Below, in pieces: positions 54,592 through 64,000 of a DNA stretch of 64,000 nucleotides. The notes below the pieces were generated by a model. The model did no database searches and was not told the DNA's origin. It saw nothing but the letters and a program-made list of their open reading frames with translations. Made by a program: the position numbers and the translations under genes. Source of the DNA: Plumapathes pennacea (taxonomy: Eukaryota; Cnidaria; Anthozoa; Antipatharia; Myriopathidae); contig OZ038469.1 of NCBI GenBank assembly GCA_964036295.1, forward strand, positions 8,572,067 through 8,636,066, in the 5' to 3' direction. Within the stretch, counting starts at the first letter, position 1, and the number at the start of each line of letters is the position of its first letter.

Positions 54592-55477
54592 CTAAAAGGA
54601 GAGGAAGGACAAATTCCCGAAAGTATCATAACCAAGACGTGTAACTATTCGTACTTGATCAATAAACTGGGCTAGGTTCCTAACGGTGCCACGAACAATC
54701 ACAGCTCCCTGCTCGCCATGGCTATGAGTGTCCACCAAAATGGCGAGGCCCGAATAGCCAAGTAAAAGGACAGTCTTGCCATCAAAAATAAGTAGAGCTG
54801 CGTTGAAATTCGAGCGTTGGAGGAAGTTCTCCAACTGATATAATAGCGTAGAATGATCATCGCGTAGGGTGATCATCTATAACGCGCACAGGGAGTGGCT
54901 CGGAAACACCTACATCAACGCATGGGGAAGCTACCATTGCGGCTTCAGCCGCCAAAAGAAACCGCGTCGGCAAACTGCCACGGGTGCGGTCATACAGCTC
55001 GTTACCAACTCTTATGGAGGGACGGATAAGTTCTACCCAGGGTACAGGAAGTGAATGGACTTCGGCAAGGGTCGGACGCAATTTTGCAAGGCCATTAGCA
55101 ACGACTAGGGCAATTACACTACAGGCATTGCTGCCGTTGCGTCCATTTAAAGTAGACTGGCTAACCGAAGGTGGGAATTTCCAAGTAAAAACGTCAGTTC
55201 CAATAACCCTTGACCCGGAAACGATGGCTTCACCCGACGTTTCTCCACCCGATACTTCGAGTGAAAACTTGCCATCATCGTCGTCTTCCAGACCGGCTCC
55301 AAAAGCACCACAAGTCGCACGGTTGAATCTTGCGGCCCCATCCACTGCTTGCGCCTTGCAGAAAGCCAGGCCCTTGTGCAAGCAGGCCAGTTTTCCACGT
55401 AGCACTCTGACGCACTTGGAAGAAGTTTCATATCTGGAAACCTGATGATGTAGTTGAATCAACAATGACCTCAGCAC
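54592..55477 (-). pseudogene. Cysteine-protease-like domain at the 3' end of the KDZ gene
   Basis: The frame from 55477 has no ATG start in its first 190 or so codons. It is best read as an internal or terminal exon of the upstream same-strand KDZ gene, although the splice phase from 55546 is not resolved. It contains LNGRNGSNACSVIALVVANG (candidate nucleophile Cys). After a one-base shift near 54860 it contains LLYQLENFLQRSNFNAALLI and AILVDTHSHGEQGAVIVRGT (candidate DxH). A Cys followed far downstream by an Asp-x-His in this setting recalls papain-fold deubiquitinases, including the herpesvirus tegument type. That is inference from motif order only. It ends at 54592. Confidence 0.55.
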
Positions 55478-56125
55478 AAGTGCAATTCAATTGGAAAAAA
55501 AGACAGCAGTACAAAACTGAAGTCTGAAAATTGAAAATAAATTACTTGATTGTCATCGTGGCAGGATGTTTGGGACGACCAACTCGATCCTTCGCTGGAT
55601 TCCCCAATTTCTACAGAGAGAAAACCTTACTATTTTAGTAATACTACAAAACACAAAATATAGCAACAAACCTGTCAACGCTTGCGTAAGTTCCAGTATT
55701 CTCTCTTCTATGGCGGGAATCCGCACGTCAGTGTAGAATTCAATGAAATTCGTCATTTCATTCAGAGAGAGCTGCACCTCCTCTCGCCACCTCTCGGCCA
55801 CTTCAAAGGATTCAACAATCCGACGCTTTGTTCTCAACGGGATGTCTATGAAAATATATAACATAAAGGAAGACAAGTCACTTCTAAGAGTATCTACTCT
55901 CGGCGTGATCAATTTCCCAAGAACTCTAGATTAATGGATGCATGGGAAAGGGAGTACCATGTGAATAGCTCTCCCATGCGAAGTTTCCATTCTCGACATC
56001 AGGCAAGTGTACTGGAATTCCAACAGCGAGGGAGTTGTACTCTTGCACGGCGGATTTTAGTTTGCTATTGTTGTCCGCAATCTGTTTTCGCAAACGGGAA
56101 CGTTGTCTTGAAGTGGCTAAAAAAT

Positions 56126-56302
<177 letters not shown>

Positions 56303-59041
56303 GTGCGTTGGAGCCATGACATTCACCAAAACAAACACTTCAGGTCCTAGTGAGCATCCGGAACTAAAACGTACCGGCCAGTTTGTTAATTGATGCTGCT
56401 ATCTGTACAGAAGTATAGTGTAGCATTTCCATTCTGTGCTGGAGGGTTTCCGGTTTGCCCCGCCCATTTGCGTTACGGAGTTCGCTCTCTTGAGAGAAAA
56501 ACAGAGAGAGAGAGAAAGAAAGAAAAGCGCAATGAATGAGAAATCAACAAAAGTGACAAAATGAGCCGCGGGAAAAGGCAAACAAGAGTAAAGCAAGATA
56601 ACATTCCTAAGAAACCCAACATCCTTAGAAACATGTACACCGCAGTATAAATACAAGATTTACCATTGGCCATTTGAATGACTTCTTCTTTCCAGGTACC
56701 AAGGCTGGAAAGGTAGCTCTCATCCAGATGGCACTCATTCATCAAGGCAGTCGCCTCCTCTCTGGATTGATCTTTCATTTTCAAGGCCTTAAAAATACCA
56801 AACAACAAACACAAACAAAGAAACAACAAAACCACCAACACGATGAAGAAATTAGTGTAATGATGATGTTTGACATAGTAGATGGGTATAATACCTAATT
56901 TATAGGCTTTGTGGTCTTTTGCACATCTTTAACCTGCACTCACCCTTACATATCTTTTCGAAAGAGTGGCACTCATGTTGACGATCTTCCTCCTGTTCCA
57001 TGCCATGACATGTTCGGTCAGCAGTTTATCTCTGGCTGTAAAAGGAAGCAATAACCAACAATTTCTGGTTGAAAGCAGATACAGGTTAGTTGCAGCTGTG
57101 GCACGCATCTCATCACAACATTGAGGCTTACACTCAGGAAGCAAGTACTTGGTGGTATTCCCTCATCTTGAGAGGTAGGCATTTATTTGCTCCACTTCTT
57201 CCCCTGTGGAAGCAGCACTGCCTTTCTGCATTCTTCCTCCCCAAAGAACCTGAGATGAAAGAGTTCATACACTTTTTCATGCACACAAATGATATATGTG
57301 CTATTATTGATTGGGTACATTACAGTACCTGACAAGACCAGCTGTGGGCTTTGGCATGCATAACTGACAAGGCTGGCCTCATCCAATCGCATCCTGTCAA
57401 CAACCCATACTTTCCTGCCCAGGGCCAATAACGGCAGACGACGTCTTCCCAAAAGAACTGAACCCCCGATGAAATCATCTTCTTGATGTGAATGAAGTTG
57501 GCATAGCCAAAGATCTCTCCCTGGTACATGTTGACTGCCCACTGTACAAGTCCATGTCTACAACCAGCTATTTTTAGCCCGGTCTCATCAAGATGCCCTT
57601 TCTTTCTTTGGTGGTTGCCAGCTGCTCTCCAGTGTGTATCTCCACATTTATTTGTTTCATTCCCCTTGAAAAGTGATAACAAGAACATTTTGTATGTTTT
57701 GGAGCACAACCATAAAGGTTGCCACATTAATATTTCAATACAGCATGTACTTTTGAGGAATACCAAACTACACATGAAAATAATTACCTTTGGCCGCTGT
57801 TGTTTGGAATACACAGCACTGATGTGTTCATCAACCTCTTCTTTATTAGCAATAAAAATACCCCCATAATGTGAATCTGCCCTTTGTCTATATGAAGAAC
57901 AAACAAACAAAATTGTGAAAAGAAAAAATATCTTACATGCACTTGATATTCTTCAGGCCGTGCTCATCCTCCTCCTCCTCCTTATCACCGCCACCGCCAC
58001 CGCCACCATCATCATTGTCATCAGATTGAACTCATCATGGCTTCATATAAAATGCAATTTACTATATTACTGTATTTATTGTCATCACATAATTACCTCC
58101 TGAAGTACCAGTATGAAGTACCAGGATGTACATACAAGGGGAATGACCTTATCTTTTTGAATTTGGCATTGTATAATAGGATCTCACTAAATTCTTACCT
58201 TCCAGATGTTTTGTATCTGTAAAGCTTCATATTACCATCCACATGGCATGAATGCTGCTTTATGCTGCACGGAGGACATTTCATCCAGTCCATATGTTGA
58301 AGATTGTAGAGCTCGTGTTGAAAAAACTTCCACTCCCGGAAAGAATGGCTGAATGTTGAGGTATTTATGGTTGATGACTGTGAAAGATATTGTTAACCAA
58401 GTTAACCAAGTTATTCTATTATAACACCTTCATATATTATTGTTATGCATGTTGGTGAGATAATACTAAAAATGCTCACCCTCCCCTTTGGCAGCGGACA
58501 CATCCTCCAGGGCCCTGATGAATGCAGTTCCTGATGTGCCTGGCATCCGCATCTGAAGAGCTGACCACTGAAGGAATAATCTTTGATCAAATATATAACT
58601 GCAGGACTCCACTGATGGTGTGCCAGGCCAGTATCCTGCCTGCACTATCTCTGGCAAGGTGGGTGTGGACACATCCTTCTGGCAACTGGGGCAGGTGTAA
58701 CTTGGTTTGTCCACATCATACCACCCTTGAATTTGAGGTAGAATAATAATTATTGGCAAACTACTATCCTTTTCTGAGAGCACACCCACACAAACAGTGC
58801 ACCTGACAGTCAATGTGATAAACAGACAAAAGGTCATAGAAGTAAAAAGTCACATAAAACATTATCTATGAATAGAAAACTCTCTACTCAAAGTATATAA
58901 CCTTTCTGGTTAACGATCACCAATAATCCACCTCTTTGTTGCACCAAGGGACAAGAGCATACTTGGCAACAGCTTTTCAGCAAAAACGAAGGGCATTTTC
59001 CTGCCATAGAGATTTGCAATATAAATGACCTTATCCTATAA

Positions 59042-59122
59042 GTCATTCATTCATTGGCTATTCATTCATTCGTTCATTCATTCATTTGTTCATTCGTTCA
59101 TTCATTCATTCATGCATTCATT
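59042..59122. repeat. (CATT)n microsatellite
   Basis: About 20 tetranucleotide units with G or T interruptions, in the KDZ intron after 59169. Confidence 0.95.
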
Positions 59123-59367
59123 CTTCATGCAGTCTGTTGCATGCATCGGAAATTTAATGACGACTCACTAGTGAGAGCCAGATCTCCACTCTCAGTGACA
59201 GCAACAGCTGGTGCGATGGCCTCAAAGCAGTTGTTGATGAATAAATCCCGATCGTGGAATATTTTCTGCTCGTGTACGCTGGAGTCGCATTTCCCACAGA
59301 GACTCTTGCCGTCACAGTCCGTGCACCTCACAACAACCGATCCTTCTCTGCACTCCTCGCAAACATC

Positions 59368-59387
59368 GCCACTACTAGCCACTACTA
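59368..59387 (-). repeat. 10-bp tandem duplication inside a KDZ exon
   Basis: The 10-mer gccactacta occurs twice in direct contact. With one copy the exon would read straight from the acidic region into the zinc module. Two copies shift the frame. Confidence 0.9.
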
Positions 59388-60149
59388 AGTGCTTCGTTCG
59401 CAAGAGCCGCTTCAAGGATCGTACCGCGAACACTGCCCCAACTTTCGCTCAATGACACCATTCGCTGCTCCCAGGATTGAACTGGAGGTTTGGCGATTCC
59501 CCCCAAGGCCTCACATCTTCTTAAGGCTTCCTCTAAAGAAGGCTGGTTGTCTACAGGAAAAGAAACAAATTAATCCCTCTATCAAGCTCCATCTCACAGC
59601 ACGGCAGGCACTGCACTAAATTGCGATACTTACGATCATCATCATAATCATCATCAAATGAGTCGCCTGGAGCTCTTCCTCGTCAATGAGTTCTTAAGAA
59701 TAAAATATAGTGTTAAAAGCAACATCAATGCAACAAAGAAGGGACAAACCACACCTGAAGGAGGTGGAGAGTCCGCCCGGCGCCGACGATACGGGTAATT
59801 GGACTTCTTTTTCCCAGTCAGTGGTTCACGGTGGAACTGAAAATGCGACTCCTTCTTTGGCTTCTTAGGCTCTGACGCCAAATTCAGCACGATTTTCGTT
59901 AATTCATCCAACTCTTCCTCGTCAGTCTCCTTTCTCCTTTTGCTTCTAGCACTGACACTGGCCGCCATATTGCGAACGGTTGCTATGCAAACTGCTAGGT
60001 AGCCAGCCAAACGAATGCGTTTGCAAGCAGTTGGAATGATCATTATGATTATTTAGAGGCCTTGTGACAAGTGATCATTATGATTATTTCTTTCCAGAGG
60101 ATGTGTTGCACAACAACATGGTCTCGAACCTGAGATTAAAGATTATTGC

Positions 60150-61010
60150 TCGCGGGGGCCTGGGGCCCAACGCGAGCTTAGGACTGCAAATTCTCTTTTT
60201 TTTTTGTCGGTCAAGAATCAGCACACGATGATTGGTTCAGATTATTACGTGATATGCAATGACGTAATTGACTTCGTTAAACAACTCGAGTGTGGCCGCG
60301 AATTGCTCGGTACTTGTGTGTAAAAGTTAACTGCATTTAATCCAAACTCAACACCGTTTGGGTTTGTGGTGAACACGCACTGATAAACTGGATGTTAGGG
60401 AACGATTTTGGCTTGCGTTCTTTAGTTCACCGCGGAAGCTTTGAGAATAGCCGTAAACAGATGTTTGATGGATACCGCTGGGGGATTGCTAATATCTCTG
60501 TCGCCGCTAAATATTTAGTCCCGACGAAACTTCTATGACGACACGAAATACTTCTGGGAAGAAAACGGAAACCAAAGCTACGATGAGCTTTAGCCGCAAA
60601 ACAATGGCGATTTATGCTTCACTCTGTACATGACATCTGTTGCCTCATACAATTCTTCTGCTTATCGTACATTGCCTGTTGAAATGTTTCTTTCATTCGA
60701 TCGTGTAGCCTTTGTTTCGCAATGGTCATTGTATACCAGAAATGAAAAATACACCGAAATAGTCCTAAGTGTTAAGTTTGCAGTCACAAATGGACTGAAC
60801 ACACTGTGAACAAAACCGCAATAATATTTTAAACATGTCTCGTGTTACATTCCTCGCTTTCAATTTTATATTTGTTACAAAGCACGAATACTCGAAAGCC
60901 TGATAGAAGAAACGTATTCAGTTATTATAAGAAAACACACAAGTATTGAAGCGAAGGCTGGGTTGATCGTGGCCTCTGATTAGAAATAGGAGTCGAAGTC
61001 GATTGTGCAT
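60150..61010 (+). repeat. Composite repeat A, SINE-less copy
   Basis: Runs from gcgagcttaggactgcaaat through gcaatgacgtaattgacttc (no SINE), cgcggaagctttgagaatag and gaaatgtttctttcattcga to tgaagcgaaggctgggttga. It serves as the empty-site partner for the copies at 10905 and 21697. Confidence 0.75.
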
Positions 61011-61239
61011 AAGAAGAGATGTCAGAATTTCGCCCCAAAATTTTTATCGGTTCCAGCGAGCGCAGCGAGCTGACGTTCGAAGAGAGGTAAGATAACGCGC
61101 AACTAAACATATTTAGCTAGTTTTTAAGTTCAATCGTTGCCGGAGACCGCCGTTCGGCGAACGACCAAAATCCCCATACATTTCTTTATAATTGCCAAAG
61201 GTCATGTTCTTTCGTAATAACAAAGGTATCACATATCAC

Positions 61240-61800
61240 TGTGTGACAGACAGACAGACTCCCGGCTGCCCTGTGTGTATACTAGAAATAAAAAATACAC
61301 CGAAATAGTCCTGAGCATTGAGTTTGCAGTCACAAATGGACTGAACACGCTGTGAACAAAACCGCAATAATACTGTGAACAAGTCTCGTGTTGGGCTCGT
61401 GTTACATTCCTTGCTTTCAATTTTATATTTGTTACAAAGCACAAATACTCGAAAGCCTGATAGAAGTGAAACGCATTCAGTTTAAAAAACAAGACAGACT
61501 AGTATTGAAGCGAAGGCTGGATTAATCGTGGCCTCTGAGAATTAAGTCCTCGAAGTCAAACTGTCAAAATTGATTCATAAAAAGCTCAAAATGCAGAGTC
61601 GCTCAACCTTTAAGAACGAAGTGTATGAGTGTTGTAATGATAAATTTATAGTTCATCAGGTTTCATTTAAGCAAGGTGTCAAAAGCCAAGTTCTCTATAC
61701 TGTGTGATATATTTCTGGTGAGAAACTGGAAGTCTCCCGGAAGTTCCGCTCTTGTCCTTGCTTTCCATTTTAGTTTATTCTGCTCTCGATCCAACTAACG
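61240..61800 (+). repeat. Composite repeat A, second tail copy
   Basis: The 61260-61540 segment repeats 60735-60975 (ccgaaatagtcctgagc, aaccgcaataata, tgctttcaattttatatttg). It then continues with the tail shared with 14400-14860 and 21930-22240. The order suggests a tandem or nested duplication. Confidence 0.7.
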
Positions 61801-63440
61801 CCGCGAGCTCTGTTCTTCAACTGTTTCAGTTGAAAGACAATCCCCCCCCCGCTCAATGTTGAAGTGGCCTGAACTTGTTTTCCCAAACACACGCAACATT
61901 GTAGAGAGGGGAGGGGGGAGAAAAATGGTTTCGCGCCTTTCAGTACGCTTAGTCAATGACTTGTGTCTGAGATACATCAATTTTTGAAAGCGTCCCAAGA
62001 ACTTTTGTCACTGATTGTCTGAGACTACGTGTATCAGTTTATTCGTAATCTATAAGTTTCAGCCGGGAAAGACTTGCACTTTTCTGCTAAATCCGACAAG
62101 ATAGGATACCGCATATTATTATATGGTCCCCTTATAAAGAGTTCGCGGTTTGGTTTCTGATTTAATGATTTATAAACATGTAGTCTTCCAAAGGCCAACC
62201 GTCACTTTGCGCGGTTTTAATGATGCACAAGGGTGAAGCGGACGCGACGTATTAGACGTAGATTTCATTGAACCTTTTGAATTAAAGTCTGATCGAAGAT
62301 TTTATGCGAGATTGTGCTCCTTCCGCAGTTTCAAATTACACAGACAAAAGCAAGGAGACTGAGCCAGAGAAATGTGAGACCTCTGTGGTTACCCGTGAAT
62401 AACGTGTGGTGGCCATATTTCACTTTAATACGCAAAATTCCGAGCAAGAACAGAGTTAAACGCTTAGTCGGTTGAAAAGCATGACAAGACACATCACTTG
62501 TGCTCACAATGAAAACGATTTGCTGTGAATGTACAGAGATACCACGAGTAACCACGAGTAACCGCTGTGATTATAAACAGTAACAGAGTATTTGTTATGA
62601 TCGGTGTGGTTACTTGTGGTTACTCGTGAGAAATCTTTCGTCAGGCCGATTTTCTCGGTTATTGTGTTGGTTTTAAACGTGCTTTTGTCAGCTCGGATAC
62701 GTTTCCGGGTACTACAGTATTTTTAAGCAGCAGCGGCTCAGAAAACGAGGAAAGTGTTGCAAGTCTTGGGTAACCGTTTAATTAGCATAAGACAATCGTT
62801 ACACGACACGCTAATATCCCACGGGGTTAAGTTAATAACTACGTACGATTGGAATATCGGTTTTTGATCAGTGGAGTTCGTCTTCCTCTGGTATGATTTT
62901 GGTGGGTTTTCACAATTAGTTTGTTTTAGAGAATCTTGATCCCCGAGTGAAGCGAAGCGAAGTGAGTAATATAAATTGTATTACGGGTATTTTGACCCTT
63001 GTGCTGATGTGTGGAAATTTAATAATGGGTGAATTATATATGGGGTTACGGGGGCAATAAACTAGCGAATAGGATTGTGTAAAGAAATTGTGCATGTTAA
63101 TGCGTGATAACATGTTGCAGCGCTAAATACGGTTGGGGTCGGGTTGTTGAACTGTGGGGAACGTGGTAAATGGGCAGAAATCTGGAATTGGTAACCTGTG
63201 GTGCGCACGTGCATTGTGAAACGATGGGAATAGGAGGCGCTGTGACAGAGAAAACCAAGCGAAGAGCGAAAATGAAAGCGGCGAAACGGAGGGATCGGCG
63301 TGTACGTGGAATAAAAACTAATAATATATAACACGGGGGTGGGGCGGGTGGTTGGGGAGAGCGCTCGAAAAAATGTGGTGAACCGATGACCATCATGAGT
63401 GGTTCGTTCGCCGAAGCAACCGTGTTATTCTCGTCAGGGG
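61801..63440. other. Non-coding; inverted gtggttactcgtg words
   Basis: At 62545-62572 (ccacgagtaaccacgagtaa) and 62604-62629 (tgtggttacttgtggttact) lies a small inverted pair, with another gtggttacccgtgaata at 62384. A ccccgagtgaagcgaagcga segment at 62940 recalls the ccccgagcgaagc segments at 10306 and 21703. No gene. Confidence 0.45.
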
Positions 63441-63927
63441 CATAGTAACGTGGTTGCTCCATGAAGGTGAAAAGTTCCTTCGATGGTACGTGTTTCGAAA
63501 TGGTAGGCGCGCGCCATCCATGCCCGACACGTTCGGCGGTTACGAACTTTTGGCCCTGGCCGAGTTGAGGGTGAGGGAGAAAACCGGGGGTCGATGGTCA
63601 AGAGTTCAACACAGGACGGGGAGGGGGAATAGGAAAAGAAAGTTACCTCGAAATATCCCCGAAGGCCGATACGTTCTCACGGCGTTAAAGCGCTTCGCAA
63701 GGTCCTTCGTGGTTTGCATGGCAAGCAGCGGCAAATGAGGTCGTGACAGGGGCGCGTGGGACGCTAAGTTGCGTTTGGTTTGGGGGGGCGTGTGCTGTTG
63801 TGGCCAATAGGAAGTGCGCACCGATAATTATTAACGATTATGGATGGGGAGGGGGGAGGGGGGGGCGCAGGGGGTTTTTTGGTTCAAGGCATTACGTCAT
63901 CCTGGACGGTGTTGTTCGTATGTGTCC
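63441..63927. other. GC-richer stretch, possible but unproven exon
   Basis: On minus, 63722 to about 63645 reads AMQTTKDLAKRFNAVRTYRP with a GTAACT donor-like site after it. On plus a frame runs 63454-63738. Neither has a domain that I recognise. Base composition is higher in G than the rest of the window, as at a promoter or CpG-rich gene start, but I cannot support a gene. Confidence 0.25.
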
Positions 63928-63992
63928 GCAGTGCACACGATCACGGTCAGCGGCAGTGCACACGGTCATGGTCAGCGGCAGTGCACGGACAC
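63928..63992 (+). repeat. 25-bp tandem repeat, about 2.5 copies
   Basis: Units gcagtgcacacgatcacggt plus cagcg (63928-63952) and gcagtgcacacggtcatggt plus cagcg (63953-63977), then a partial unit at the window end. Confidence 0.85.
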
Positions 63993-64000
63993 AACATCTG

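Noticed and set aside
63454-63738. 94-residue plus-strand ORF near the window end
   Set aside because: No recognisable motif; it overlaps another unproven frame on minus and lies in G-rich low-complexity DNA.

Overview
This window looks like a repeat-rich, non-genic stretch of an animal nuclear genome, most likely a cnidarian and probably a stony coral. That is an inference from AT-rich base composition, spliced transposase genes with GT-AG introns, and the mix of element families: Bel/Pao, CR1/L2-like LINEs, tRNA-derived SINEs, Harbinger, ISL2EU, Merlin, Helitron and KDZ. I could not support any ordinary host gene with confidence. Almost every convincing protein-coding signal belongs to a transposable element.

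Layout. 0-2.5 kb: a decayed PIF/Harbinger nuclease gene on the minus strand. 2.49-8.17 kb: a young Bel/Pao LTR retrotransposon with two 207-bp LTRs that differ at one base and a 6-bp target duplication. It lacks the integrase C-terminus and is frameshifted between gag and pol. 8.5-12 kb: a perfect hairpin, MITEs, two orphan exon-like segments of unknown function, and a composite repeat carrying a SINE. 12.1-13.1 kb: a LINE that has lost its reverse transcriptase. 14-20.6 kb: relic repeats. 20.6-28.8 kb: two more broken LINEs, a minus-strand copy of the composite repeat with its SINE, and a Helitron N-terminal gene fragment. 28.8-35.3 kb: mostly non-coding repeats and hairpins.

35.3-39.2 kb: a nearly complete minus-strand LINE whose protein starts with a hydrophobic leader, then a 2A-like peptide (GDIQSNPGP), a PHD finger, an endonuclease and a reverse transcriptase. 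39.3-43.0 kb: a full-length ISL2EU DNA transposon with long terminal inverted repeats and an AT target duplication. It has a decayed THAP-DDE transposase gene facing an intact, spliced SWIM/YqaJ exonuclease gene. 43-54 kb: a SINE, a Merlin fragment, several large hairpins and non-autonomous elements, and a triplet-repeat tract.

54.5-60.0 kb: a multi-exon minus-strand KDZ (Kyakuja-Dileera-Zisupton) transposase gene. Its last exons encode a cysteine-protease-like domain (Cys in SNACSVIAL, DxH in VDTHSHG). It is broken by a 10-bp tandem duplication, a nonsense codon and a frameshift. 60-64 kb: further copies of the composite repeat and simple repeats.

The elements do not form one pathway. They are independent insertions, some nested. 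The comparisons that say most are between copies in the window, for example one composite repeat with its SINE and one without. Exon boundaries are hand-derived and may be off by a base or two.
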